From: a virus
DNA length: 54,011 bases
IMG/VR virus record: IMGVR_UViG_3300033145_000425
Location: 1-54,011 of that record
Strand: one strand, 5' to 3'
In this document: positions 8,860 through 17,399 of the stretch, piece after piece
Numbering within the stretch: position 1 is the first letter of the stretch
Layout of the letters: the number at the start of each line of letters is the position of its first letter
Translations under genes and position numbers: made by a program
Notes under the pieces: generated by a model
Told to the model about the DNA's origin: nothing
Database searches by the model: none
Seen by the model: the letters and a program-made list of their open reading frames with translations, nothing else

Positions 8860-10237
8860 AGACTCCACCCGCTATGCCCGGACTTCCTCCGTAGTTCTGG
8901 GAGTTATTCCGTAGCTTACACGCCCCGAGCGTATGGTCACAATTCTCATACCCCACCGTTAATGTAATCTCGTTACCAGCACTCTCTGTCACCATCTCCT
9001 GCATCCCGGGCTCACTCCCCGTAAACACCCGTACATACTTATCATCCACGCCATAAAACCTGTTTGCCCTAAAAAACCCATCATTATACTTTGACCCGCT
9101 CACTATAAATCCTACATCAGTATTTAGACCTGCAGGATCGGAGGCGGTATAATCGCCAGCAGTAGCGCCCTCCACTAAACATATTCCGTCAAAGAAAGTA
9201 TAACCCGAATCTCCGCCCAGATAGATACGCGCGCCGATATATGATGCAGGTCCCATGTTCTCGATAACAAAGCGTACCCATTGATCCTTTTGTGGGATTC
9301 TTACCTCTCTGGGGCCAATAGATGAATATATGTAGGCGTCCGTCCAAAAGTATTCTTCACTACACCAAACCCAGCCAGACAAAGAGTAGTATTTGCCCTT
9401 TTCTACGGTAAAGCCTTGGGATATCCCTCGGGATGATTGACTTCCAGCTTCTTGTCGGTGCTTATAACTATAGCTCCCAAACTTAGACCGTTCACTTGAC
9501 CGCTCCGCAACCCAAGCGTTTCCGTCTATATCCCACCCGCTTAAATCATAATACTCAAAATCCCCATTGTGCAATAAATTACCTGGACAATACAGTCTTC
9601 CCCGTTGTAGGGAAAAGAGATCGAGAAGGCCACCATCGTTTACCCATACTGTGTTGTAGTCATCGCCTTTAGTAAAGGATATTTGGCTGCTGGTGAGGGT
9701 ATAGATATCAGAAGCCACTACATATCCACATAATGCCCCTGTAAACTTATGCCTGCAAAAACTTGGTACATACCTATCGCGCGGAAACCTCTTACTGAGC
9801 AAACTGGGAATACCGATAGTAAACACTACCGCATTGGCAACGAGTTCACAATTAAGTATTTCCACCAATTCATCAATAGCGGGTGTGGTTAAGTTAAGAT
9901 GGTCGGAGTGCACCACCATGAGCCGTACTGTGCTCCCTGTGAGTCCTCCGGTTTCTTTAATCTGTCCGCGTAGATTGCTACTTAAATCCACTTCACTTAT
10001 TTGCAGTCTGTATTCCGGGAACTTCCCGCTTGTCGAAACACTCAAGTCGTCCATGCTGAATGAAGTGGCATAATAGAGTTCTTCGTTAACGCCTGTCGGC
10101 CATCTCACATTGGAATTGTTATTAGCAAATCTTAAAGTAGTCTGGCCAGTAGTGATAATCTCTAACAGCCATATCCACGCACCACTACTCGCTATCTTAT
10201 TCTGCTCCGTTATATATCTGCTATCTAATACGTCCAT
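8852..10237 (-). CDS. Minor tail protein (DUF2163, gpL-like) with inserted CBM
   Basis: The product is 461 residues. The N-terminal half and C-terminal end match the DUF2163 / gpL pattern, with cysteine pairs in PSFCRHKFTGALCGY and NCDHTLGACKL. In lambda gpL four cysteines bind an iron-sulfur cluster; the equivalent residues are present here, so a metal site is likely. Between the pairs, at about residues 225-355 (HNGDFEYYDLSGWDIDG to FFDGICLVEG), a carbohydrate-binding module of CBM4/9 type is inserted, which separates the cysteines by far more than usual. The start codon overlaps the upstream stop (TGATG) and follows GAAGAGG. Confidence 0.8.
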   Translation of the reverse strand: MDVLDSRYITEQNKIASSGAWIWLLEIITTGQTTLRFANNNSNVRWPTGVNEELYYATSFSMDDLSVSTSGKFPEYRLQISEVDLSSNLRGQIKETGGLTGSTVRLMVVHSDHLNLTTPAIDELVEILNCELVANAVVFTIGIPSLLSKRFPRDRYVPSFCRHKFTGALCGYVVASDIYTLTSSQISFTKGDDYNTVWVNDGGLLDLFSLQRGRLYCPGNLLHNGDFEYYDLSGWDIDGNAWVAERSSERSKFGSYSYKHRQEAGSQSSRGISQGFTVEKGKYYSLSGWVWCSEEYFWTDAYIYSSIGPREVRIPQKDQWVRFVIENMGPASYIGARIYLGGDSGYTFFDGICLVEGATAGDYTASDPAGLNTDVGFIVSGSKYNDGFFRANRFYGVDDKYVRVFTGSEPGMQEMVTESAGNEITLTVGYENCDHTLGACKLRNNSQNYGGSPGIAGGVYG

Positions 10238-10614
10238 CAGACCTCTTCCAATACGAACTCTACCATCCACCAGAGGAAATTAGTATGAGGATGGGGTATA
10301 TATCTAACCAATCCCAGGAACCTTACATCATAATCGGTACTGTCCTCTGGGTTAGTCCATGTAAAACTATCCGAACCACCTACTACCGTATCGTCTACAA
10401 ATGCCTTGAGTGTGTCCTTATTAGTTTGTGACATCCATGTATAGTTCACTATCCACTTGTGCGGTATCCGAGTAAACCGTGCCCGGGAGGTAACATAACC
10501 CCCCTCTGATTGACTTCTTATCGCAGGATCATGCGCCATAGTATCTTCAAATTCACCCACAACCGGACTATGTAGCTCCGTACCACGCCTGTATAATGTT
10601 GGAAATGTTGCCAT
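10237..10614 (-). CDS. Minor tail protein (gpM-like / distal tail)
   Basis: The product is 125 residues and lies between the tape measure and the L-like protein, the position of gpM. The pattern FTRIPHKWIVNYTWMSQTNKD with GGSDSFTWTNPEDSTDYDVRF matches small distal-tail ring proteins. It has no enzymatic motif. The function is assigned mainly by synteny and fold-like pattern. Confidence 0.7.
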   Translation of the reverse strand: MATFPTLYRRGTELHSPVVGEFEDTMAHDPAIRSQSEGGYVTSRARFTRIPHKWIVNYTWMSQTNKDTLKAFVDDTVVGGSDSFTWTNPEDSTDYDVRFLGLVRYIPHPHTNFLWWMVEFVLEEV

Positions 10615-10617
10615 ATC

Positions 10618-13011
10618 CTATCTCCCCATCCCATCTCGGAAATTGGGATTGGTGTTCATTTCTTCCAATACTGTATTAATAATTAGCCCTTTAACCGATG
10701 ATTGTCGTCCTGTTTCGCGAAGATTCATGGGTCGCCCGGACTCATTTTTAATATTGATGGCTACCTTACTTAAACCCTGTGGCAGCATTTCCCCGTATGA
10801 GTTCCCACCTACACCAGTAGTCGGGACATCCGGTTGCTGTCCTCCAAACAAGCCCTTTAGACCAGCGGGGACAAGATCCCATAAAGTAGGTACTTTTGCT
10901 CCTCTGTCCACCCCCGTACCCGTCATAGCATAGAGCAAATCATTAGCCGCTATCTCTGCTATCATATGGTTGAATGAGTTTAATACCCCCAGAAACATAT
11001 CCTCCATAAAGTCCTTCCAGTTGGTGCCGGTTTTCAGCATATTCTCAAATGTGGATGCCCACTGTGAGCGGATATCTGTCAGTACGCCTACAAACTTACC
11101 ATGCCATTTGTCTATGTCCTCCTCCGACGGGTCGAACATTTCGGCAAGTGCTCTCCTCCACGCAACTGTCAATTCCCCTATTGCTATCCCACCCTTCTTC
11201 GCCGCTTCACCCGATGCTTCCCCAAGATTCGTCAGTTGGTCTGTCATCACTTCCACTGCAGGCGCAATAGGTTCTTTCATTATCAGGTCAATCATTTCTT
11301 TCAGGGTAGCTATTGCAGTATCAAGACCTTCAGCCCATTTTGCCGGTAATAGTTTCTTCGTCCACTCATCTGTAGTGCTAAGGAGTGCTTCCATATCCAA
11401 TCGGAGTTGGTTTATTGCCATTTTACCTATCTCTGCCGCTGCTTTCTTCCCCGATTCAGCTACATCTTTAAGTTGGGGTTTAGTGGATGTTAGTGGTTGG
11501 GCAAATTGCCCCAATCTATGCCCTGTGAGCATGGGTACATCCCCGTATCCAAGGTCAATGGCGTGCTGTTTCATTCTAAACGGCGCTGAAAGTAGTTCCC
11601 CATATCCTTTACCGGAGGTTTTAAGTAACCACCATACCCCTTTTACGACTTCATCAAGTATGCCAAATTTCTCATCAGCAAACTTAGATAGTGTCTCTCC
11701 AAACTCATCCAGAGATTTATTCAACACTCCGCCGTGTCTAAATGTGTCCTCCCATACAGTCCGAAAAAGATAGAGTGTTCCGATAACTACAGTAAATGGG
11801 TTTATTAATGACAATACTCCCGATATTAGTGAAATCATAATTGGAACTGCGACTGCGAGTGTACCAAGCACCGCCACCCATTTCAGGGTAGTGGCAATGG
11901 CCTCCGCATTGTTTTTAATATATTCCTCCACTAACTTTGCTTGCTCCATTAATCTTTCGGTTACTCTTATTAAAGCGGGGGCAAGCTGTTCTCCGGTTAT
12001 GATGGCAATCTTTTGCATCTGCCTCCACAATTTACCCATTTGCTCCGTAAGCGCCTTCATCTGTTTACCGGCGACCTTTTCGGTAACGCCGCCCGCATTC
12101 TTTATCTCGTCGGCATACTTCTTGATCGCTTCTGACCCCATATCAAACAATCGTATCTGACCAGCGAGCGCTCTCACCCCGAACAATGTTCTGAACACGA
12201 GATTTTTATACTCATCGGTTGTTCCTTTGAGTCTATCGCTTATATCCCCCATTATATCCACAAACGGCTTCATCTTGCCGGTAGTATCATATATTTCGAG
12301 ACCCAACTCGTATATCAGTCCTCTCATCGCCCCCATGGGCGCCATAAGATTTGCCATAGCGCGTCTTAACACCGTACCCGCCATACTCCCCTTTATACCA
12401 GCGTTGGCCATAATCCCAAGCATGGCAGAGGTCTCCGCAAGCGTGTTATTGGTCATCTTGGCTGTGGATGCGGCATATGACATCGCCCTGGACAGCACAT
12501 CGAATGTTTGATTGGAACTTATAACAGTCTTGGTTAGTTGATCGGCAATACTATCAATATTAGCGAACTCCAGACCGAATGCACGGACAATATCCACGGT
12601 GCCTTCCACGGTCTTGGCTAAATCACTACCCATTGCACGGGACAGCATGATGGTGGTATTAAATGCCTGCATCTGCTCAGTCACGGTTAGACCGGCGGAA
12701 CCAAGAAAATAGAAAGCCTGGGCGGTATTTGCGGCGGCTTTGTTCCATTGCACCGAAGCGTCCAGTGCCATATTAGACATTTGCTTGAATTGTGCCTCCG
12801 TAGTCTCGCTAACAGACGTGGCGTGGCGTATGGCCTTATCAAACTTACCAAATTCACGCGTAATAAGGGTTATAGAGCCTACTGCCGTTGCTCCAAATAC
12901 GGCAAATGTACGGGATAGGGTTTTAAGCGAATTGTTCGCACCCTTCATACCCTTATCCCATCCGCCAGTATTTAGCTTTAAATACCCTACTGCCGCGCCT
13001 ACATTAAACAC
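10618..13011 (-). CDS. Tail tape measure protein (TP901 family)
   Basis: The product is 797 residues. The N-terminal ~330 residues carry the TP901-type tape measure core (ATSVSETTEAQFKQMSNMA, AQAFYFLGSAGLTVTEQM, LAETSAMLGIMANAGIKGSM). Hydrophobic segments follow near residues 375-420. It sets tail length and helps DNA passage. From general scaling of about 1.5 angstrom per residue I expect a tail of roughly 120 nm. Translation starts at GTG 13011 just after AGGAGGCAAAG; no ATG lies in the right place. The start overlaps the end of the T-frame chaperone gene. Confidence 0.92.
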   Translation of the reverse strand: MFNVGAAVGYLKLNTGGWDKGMKGANNSLKTLSRTFAVFGATAVGSITLITREFGKFDKAIRHATSVSETTEAQFKQMSNMALDASVQWNKAAANTAQAFYFLGSAGLTVTEQMQAFNTTIMLSRAMGSDLAKTVEGTVDIVRAFGLEFANIDSIADQLTKTVISSNQTFDVLSRAMSYAASTAKMTNNTLAETSAMLGIMANAGIKGSMAGTVLRRAMANLMAPMGAMRGLIYELGLEIYDTTGKMKPFVDIMGDISDRLKGTTDEYKNLVFRTLFGVRALAGQIRLFDMGSEAIKKYADEIKNAGGVTEKVAGKQMKALTEQMGKLWRQMQKIAIITGEQLAPALIRVTERLMEQAKLVEEYIKNNAEAIATTLKWVAVLGTLAVAVPIMISLISGVLSLINPFTVVIGTLYLFRTVWEDTFRHGGVLNKSLDEFGETLSKFADEKFGILDEVVKGVWWLLKTSGKGYGELLSAPFRMKQHAIDLGYGDVPMLTGHRLGQFAQPLTSTKPQLKDVAESGKKAAAEIGKMAINQLRLDMEALLSTTDEWTKKLLPAKWAEGLDTAIATLKEMIDLIMKEPIAPAVEVMTDQLTNLGEASGEAAKKGGIAIGELTVAWRRALAEMFDPSEEDIDKWHGKFVGVLTDIRSQWASTFENMLKTGTNWKDFMEDMFLGVLNSFNHMIAEIAANDLLYAMTGTGVDRGAKVPTLWDLVPAGLKGLFGGQQPDVPTTGVGGNSYGEMLPQGLSKVAINIKNESGRPMNLRETGRQSSVKGLIINTVLEEMNTNPNFRDGMGR

Positions 13012-13288
13012 CTTTGCCTCCTCCTATAAACTTTAGCATATCCCACGTAGCTTCTGACCTCTGTTTCTTAACATCATCCAAAGTCTCGGTAAGTTCAAGC
13101 CCCTCAAGAGCTTCCTGTCCCTTATCTGAAAATGCCATACTAATACCGGCACCCACCCCATAGGCAATCATGGCTATATTCTGCCTTCTCAATGCATCAA
13201 GCTGCCTCAACCAGTATCCCCGTTGTCGCAACCCCATGTCGATAAGTTCGGACCAAGTAAACATTCCCGGAAAGGCCGCAGCTATCAT
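13004..13288 (-). CDS. Tail assembly chaperone, downstream (T) frame
   Basis: This ORF has 94 codons from its first ATG, but it is most likely translated as an extension of the upstream chaperone through a -1 frameshift. Its frame stays open upstream of the ATG back to the slippery heptamer at 13318-13324. The expected fusion is 133 residues of the first frame plus 104 of this one, about 237 in all. As in lambda gpG/gpGT, the fusion should bind tail tube subunits and the tape measure. The segment MIAYGVGAGISMAFSDKGQ is hydrophobic. Confidence 0.85.
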   Translation of the reverse strand: MIAAAFPGMFTWSELIDMGLRQRGYWLRQLDALRRQNIAMIAYGVGAGISMAFSDKGQEALEGLELTETLDDVKKQRSEATWDMLKFIGGGKGV

Positions 13289-13290
13289 AG

Positions 13291-13716
13291 TTATTTCGTC
13301 GCTGCGACCTTTGGGACGTTTTTTCCTTCTAATTCCTCATTGACAGTATCCATGAGCTCTTTTATGAGACGCATAAGTTTCCGCATACCGAGTTTGGCTA
13401 TTTCCGCTTTGTCCGCGTTTAACATATCGGCGGCCATCACTGATAGCTCTTCAAAGTTGTCTATATTATTAAATTCTTTGTTGAGCTTGGTTATCTGTTC
13501 TGCGCCCTTTTCTACATCGGCAGCAGAATTGGTTTTCTCAGCGACTTGCATGAGCCGGGTCGCTTTTTCCAACCTAACCTTGATATCGTCAGACTTTTCG
13601 GTGATTTTAGCCATCTTCTTGGCGGTATCCCGTGAAATGTCCTCGACGGTGTACGTTTTCCCACCTACTGTAACCTCAATAGGTTCACAAAGTTCATCAA
13701 TGTTAATTTTGGGCAT
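13291..13716 (-). CDS. Tail assembly chaperone, upstream (G) frame
   Basis: The product is 141 residues, charged and helical (VEDISRDTAKKMAKITEKSDD). It lies between the major tail protein and tape measure genes, the standard site of the tail chaperone. Near its end the codons GGA AAA AAC form the -1 slippery heptamer A_AAA_AAC, eight codons before the TAA. The unshifted product is the short chaperone; the shifted product is the fusion described for the adjoining ORF. The ribosome site is AAAAGGAGGGATTT. Confidence 0.85.
   Translation of the reverse strand: MPKINIDELCEPIEVTVGGKTYTVEDISRDTAKKMAKITEKSDDIKVRLEKATRLMQVAEKTNSAADVEKGAEQITKLNKEFNNIDNFEELSVMAADMLNADKAEIAKLGMRKLMRLIKELMDTVNEELEGKNVPKVAATK
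13318..13324 (-). promoter_or_regulatory. Programmed -1 ribosomal frameshift site (A_AAA_AAC)
   Basis: On the minus strand the zero-frame codons GGA AAA AAC contain the heptamer A_AAA_AAC, a textbook X_XXY_YYZ slippery site. A one-base backward slip moves ribosomes into CGT CCC AAA GGT CGC, which stays open and runs through the ATG of the next ORF. Position and phase match the conserved tail-chaperone frameshift of long-tailed phages. Confidence 0.88.
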
Positions 13717-13728
13717 AAATCCCTCCTT

Positions 13729-14286
13729 TTAAGCGTAAACTGTATCACCCCATACGTACCCGGCACTCCACAAAACGTTGCCTTTGTTTTTATCGGGGTG
13801 TGCTGTAAATGTCAACCCGTACACCCTTTGGTCGCGTAGATTGAAGACTACATCGAAATTGGCTTGCGGATAGGTGCGTTCCAACCGCATCCATGTCCCG
13901 TTGACAGCCGCTATGCCAGCCACTATTGGCTTGACGAACAGTGGCAGTCCATTATCATACATAGACACACCAGTCATTGCTGCTACGTTAATGGCTACTG
14001 CTACATCTTCGTCGACGGTGGGGGGATTTGTACCAGCGTCCGCAAGCAATGTAGCAAATGTCGCAGTTGTAATACGTGTAGCAGGCACAGTAATTGAGCA
14101 TTCCGAAATCCCCGATATAATAGTATCTACCGGTGTGCCCCCGGATATTGCCTCATAAACCTTGCCCGCTTCTGCCGAATTGAGCGTAAGCCGGACTTCC
14201 TCGAATATTTCCGATACGGTGGTTGCTCCCCAAGCAACAATGGCCGGTCCCAAATCTCTTGTTGGTCCCATTGTTCCGATTGCCAT
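13729..14286 (-). CDS. Major tail (tube) protein
   Basis: The product is 185 residues with a beta-rich composition: VRLTLNSAEAGKVYEAISGG, GISECSITVPATRIT, WMRLERTYPQANFDVVFNLRD. It sits directly upstream of the tail chaperones, where the tube subunit is encoded. The ribosome site AAGGAGGAATAAC is strong, as expected for an abundant protein. The assignment rests on size, composition and synteny. Confidence 0.75.
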   Translation of the reverse strand: MAIGTMGPTRDLGPAIVAWGATTVSEIFEEVRLTLNSAEAGKVYEAISGGTPVDTIISGISECSITVPATRITTATFATLLADAGTNPPTVDEDVAVAINVAAMTGVSMYDNGLPLFVKPIVAGIAAVNGTWMRLERTYPQANFDVVFNLRDQRVYGLTFTAHPDKNKGNVLWSAGYVWGDTVYA

Positions 14287-14300
14287 GTTATTCCTCCTTG

Positions 14301-14702
14301 TTAAGATGACATATTTGTTACTGTTACATCGATAGACATAGCAAATACATGCCGCCTACCGGATTCGTCCAGATCCACATAATATGGTGTTCTGCACACA
14401 AAATTACACACGTAGATGGGGCCACTGTCAATTACAGGCAAGCTTATCTGATGTGTTCCGTGCAGAAGATTAAACACGGTATAGGCGTTATCCCGCGCTG
14501 TGAAACGTGTAACCGCTCTCGCATAGGCTACGAGAGGTACTTGGCGTAAGTCAGTGAGGATACCATTGGCCAGACCAGGCGCAGGCTCCGCAATGACAAT
14601 ACACTCATCCTGTACATTGGAATCCGCACTTATCTCTATAAGGTCAGTTCCAACGGTAAATGAGGTGTTTGCTGCTATATAAGCGCATAATTCTTGTATC
14701 AT
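14301..14702 (-). CDS. Tail terminator / minor capsid-type protein
   Basis: The product is 133 residues. The start (MIQELCAYIAANTSFTVGTD) and the later VYARAVTRFTARDNAYTVF-type pattern fit tail terminator proteins that cap the tube before head joining. It lies between the neck genes and the major tail protein. Its ATG overlaps the stop of the small HTH gene (ATGA). Confidence 0.65.
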   Translation of the reverse strand: MIQELCAYIAANTSFTVGTDLIEISADSNVQDECIVIAEPAPGLANGILTDLRQVPLVAYARAVTRFTARDNAYTVFNLLHGTHQISLPVIDSGPIYVCNFVCRTPYYVDLDESGRRHVFAMSIDVTVTNMSS

Positions 14703-14863
14703 ACGTTGACTTTCTCTGCTTTATTTTTCCGTCTTAGCAACCTGTTTATAGTAACCCGAGTTACATTAAACCGTTCTGCAATATGTCTCGATTTCACGCC
14801 CTGTAGGTATAGTACAGATATTCTGTCTGCCTGTTGTGCTGTTAAATGATTTCCTTTACTCAT
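14699..14863 (-). CDS. Small helix-turn-helix protein inside the neck module
   Basis: The product is 54 residues: MSKGNHLTAQQADRISVLYL followed by QGVKSRHIAERFNVTRVTIN and a basic RRLLRRKNK-like tail. This is a clear helix-turn-helix of the Hin / resolvase C-terminal type (GVKSRHIAERFNVTRVTINR is helix-turn-recognition helix). The start overlaps the upstream stop (ATGA) and the stop overlaps the next start, so it is translationally coupled to the neck genes. A DNA-binding protein in a head-tail connector block is unusual and may regulate late genes. Confidence 0.75.
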   Translation of the reverse strand: MSKGNHLTAQQADRISVLYLQGVKSRHIAERFNVTRVTINRLLRRKNKAEKVNV

Positions 14864-15369
14864 AATCTTATTGCATTGGCCAGAATGTCCATGTACTCGA
14901 CTGCATTCCCGTAGAGCTTCTTTGACATGAAATATCTACCGGCGCCCTTTTGAGTCTTTCGCTCAAATGATTCGTGCTGTTTGGCGGCGTAGGGGGCATT
15001 AAACACAACACAGGCTTCATGGCTCGTGGGTACAATAGGAGTTCCACCATAGTTATTTGGCTGATATTTACCTGTTGCGCCCTCTCCGTGATTCACCGTT
15101 GTCCCCTTTTTCACCCCATCCACAAACAACGCCCCTGATGCCCGTAACTCACCTGCTTTTCTGTCATCCTTATATGGAGGCTCGCCGGGTTGCCTGGATC
15201 GCCGTATGGGTGTCGTAGGCACCCCTGTGACTGTATCCGTCATGAACTTGAGTCCGGCTAATGTCAATCCCATTCTGATACGTGCAGGCATTACCACCAC
15301 GTTAAGCCGTTCCATGTTCCGCATTACCTCGGACATATCCAGATGCATTTCTCTACTTCTAAGCGACAT
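14860..15369 (-). CDS. Neck / tail completion protein (HK97 gp10-like)
   Basis: The product is 169 residues. The pattern RQPGEPPYKDDRKAGELRAS and YAAKQHESFERKTQKGAGRYFMSKKL is typical of gp10-like minor structural proteins that join head and tail (the GEPP ... E..H motif). It is encoded between the head closure protein and the tail terminator. I chose the ATG at 15369, 11 nt after AAGGAG; a TTG three codons upstream is too close to the site. Confidence 0.75.
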   Translation of the reverse strand: MSLRSREMHLDMSEVMRNMERLNVVVMPARIRMGLTLAGLKFMTDTVTGVPTTPIRRSRQPGEPPYKDDRKAGELRASGALFVDGVKKGTTVNHGEGATGKYQPNNYGGTPIVPTSHEACVVFNAPYAAKQHESFERKTQKGAGRYFMSKKLYGNAVEYMDILANAIRL

Positions 15370-15694
15370 ATACGTCAAAACTCCTTACAGTAAAATCTCT
15401 CGCTTTGTTTATCTTCATAATAGCGTGTTCAGCGCCATCAAATACTATTAAATCCTTATCCGATATTGTATTTGTTGCCCGTGTGGAGAACCCGGTCGTG
15501 ATAATTGTACGGGGTCTCATCCGCACCTTGGTATTACTCACTACCATTGTCCCTTCGGCATTCTGTATCCTGTACTCCCCATACTCTATGAATGCTTTCA
15601 CACTCACATCTTTGGGCGTTAATGGTTCTTGATGAGTATCCGTACCCTTATTCATGCGTAAGGTCACTGTATCTTTGAGATATGAACCGATCAT
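15359..15694 (-). CDS. Head closure / stopper protein
   Basis: The product is 111 residues with a beta-barrel-like pattern (TVTLRMNKGTDTHQEPLTPKD, VKAFIEYGEYRIQ, DLIVFDGAEHAIMKINKARD) typical of the SPP1 gp16 / HK97 stopper family. It should seal the portal after packaging. The ribosome site is GAGGTAATT before ATG. Confidence 0.65.
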   Translation of the reverse strand: MIGSYLKDTVTLRMNKGTDTHQEPLTPKDVSVKAFIEYGEYRIQNAEGTMVVSNTKVRMRPRTIITTGFSTRATNTISDKDLIVFDGAEHAIMKINKARDFTVRSFDVYVA

Positions 15695-15703
15695 AATTAC
15701 CTC

Positions 15704-16969
15704 TTATATCTCCTGAAGCTCAAGCCACACAGTCGCAGTATCCACACCAGCGGACTCCGATTTAGAATACGCCGATATTACTGCTCCCTGATTAAATATA
15801 AATTCTGTTCCTGACGGAGCGCTTACTCCAGTTCTTTTATGAGCAAGATTCTCACCTTCAATTTGTATATCCATAAAAGTAGTTGTCCCATCTGTGAGTT
15901 TTATGCGGAATTTCTCAGAAGCATCTGCCTCCACATGAACTCCGGTAATACGGAATGGCACGGATGCCGCACCACGTACCTGTACCGGAGCAGCAGTCCA
16001 TACATTTGCGCCATCGCCGGTATCAACATCAACACCAGTGAAATTATCCGGTTCCGTGGATATTGGGAACTCACCGTGTATGTTGGTGAATATGTGGTCG
16101 CCCACCTCATCATCTATATTAACCGTGTTGTGGTGAAATATGATGCCATTGAAATGCTGCTCATTACCTTCGTCGAGGTCGAGTGCTATTGCACATTCCC
16201 CTATATCAATATCATTAAACGCATTTTCATCCGAAGTTGCGCCTGTAATCTGGATTCCTTTAAGGCAATCGTGCATTCGTAAACCAGTAAAATTAGAGCA
16301 ACAATATTTATCTAAAAGTAGTGCCGTCATGAGCGTCCCGTTCTTGCCACGAAAATTACAATCAGTTACTTTTGCGTGTTTAGCAAGCGAGGCATGGTTG
16401 AGGCTCAAGGCTGTCTTAGCTGATGTCAAGTCCTCACCGACAAACTGACAATGGCTTACCCTTGCCGCCCCTTTTCTAATGCTCACACCATTATTGCCAG
16501 TGCCGAGATTAAAATTCAGGTCTATTAATGACGTGTAGCCGGTAAATTTCAATAGACTGGTAGCTCCGGCATGGTTATTCTTTATCTTCGTCCACGTCCG
16601 GTGGCTTCCCTGGACAATATAGTTGCCGGTGAAAGTGGGATTGCCAGTCATGTCAATATCATAGTAATTACTCCCTGTGTTTATCCCAACGAGAATAAGA
16701 GTACACTCATTAACATCGGTACTTGCGGCTGCTAAAGCCCCTTGGATCGTCGTGTATGCCGTGCCCCATGTAAGCCCATCACTATCATCCCCATTCGGGC
16801 TCACGCGCAAGACAGCCGTTACTGCTCTCCCTGCTGTGGACATCCCGCTGGTTTGGAGATTATTCGCGGCCTCAAGTCCAGTCGCCGCGTCATACGCCAC
16901 TATAGCGGCTGCACTGGCTTCCTGAGCCTCTGTCTGTGTCAGGGTCGGAACTCCACTTAAATTAATCAT
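15704..16969 (-). CDS. Right-handed beta-helix protein among head-tail connector genes
   Basis: The product is 421 residues. From about residue 55 it shows a repeating coil pattern with regularly spaced turns (SHCQFVGEDLTS, VTDCNFRGKNGT, NFTGLRMHDCLKGIQITG, FNDIDIGECAIALDLDEGN), the signature of parallel beta-helix (pectate-lyase-like) tailspike or fibre folds. A short SPNGDDSDGLTWGTAYTTIQ segment before the coils is common at the start of such domains. Beta-helix proteins usually belong to tail spikes; here it lies between connectors and the glycan cassette, so a head fibre, decoration or neck appendage is possible. I chose the ATG at 16969, which follows AAGGAGAGAGCT. Confidence 0.72.
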   Translation of the reverse strand: MINLSGVPTLTQTEAQEASAAAIVAYDAATGLEAANNLQTSGMSTAGRAVTAVLRVSPNGDDSDGLTWGTAYTTIQGALAAASTDVNECTLILVGINTGSNYYDIDMTGNPTFTGNYIVQGSHRTWTKIKNNHAGATSLLKFTGYTSLIDLNFNLGTGNNGVSIRKGAARVSHCQFVGEDLTSAKTALSLNHASLAKHAKVTDCNFRGKNGTLMTALLLDKYCCSNFTGLRMHDCLKGIQITGATSDENAFNDIDIGECAIALDLDEGNEQHFNGIIFHHNTVNIDDEVGDHIFTNIHGEFPISTEPDNFTGVDVDTGDGANVWTAAPVQVRGAASVPFRITGVHVEADASEKFRIKLTDGTTTFMDIQIEGENLAHKRTGVSAPSGTEFIFNQGAVISAYSKSESAGVDTATVWLELQEI

Positions 16970-16979
16970 AGCTCTCTCC

Positions 16980-17387
16980 TTACGAGATTGATTGTATATA
17001 CGCCTGTAATTGTATCGTGGCGGCCGCAAGGACTCCTGCTGCCCCGGTTATGCCTACGCGCACATAAGGAGGTAAGGCATCGCCGAAGCGCATGAGAGTG
17101 CATCCATTGGTAGATATGGTTATTGGCGTTAGAGTAGCAGTCGGGTCAATAATAGACCTGATGTCATCCCAACCCACAGCATCCAAACTACCCTCGACGG
17201 TAAGGGTAATTTCATCTCCACTACCTAAACCAGCCACATCCGCCTGAACGAACAAATCCCGGCACCATGGGCAGAATATTTCGTCCGTATAGCCTGTCGC
17301 GCCTATCAGAGGCAGCGATATGGTTACATATTCCGGCCCAACATAGTTTAATGTCGGTGATGGCTTGGCTGTTCTTACTTCAATCAT
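16980..17387 (-). CDS. Virion-associated protein, function unknown (135 aa)
   Basis: The product is 135 residues and beta-rich with pairs of hydrophobic strands (VTISLPLIGATGYTDEIF, DEITLTVEGSLDAVGWDDI, ATIQLQAYIQSIS). CPWC near residue 39 could be redox-active or metal-binding. It resembles small phage decoration-like proteins encoded before fibre genes. The ribosome site is AAAGGGGAAAGACA. Confidence 0.5.
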   Translation of the reverse strand: MIEVRTAKPSPTLNYVGPEYVTISLPLIGATGYTDEIFCPWCRDLFVQADVAGLGSGDEITLTVEGSLDAVGWDDIRSIIDPTATLTPITISTNGCTLMRFGDALPPYVRVGITGAAGVLAAATIQLQAYIQSIS

Positions 17388-17399
17388 TGTCTTTCCCCT

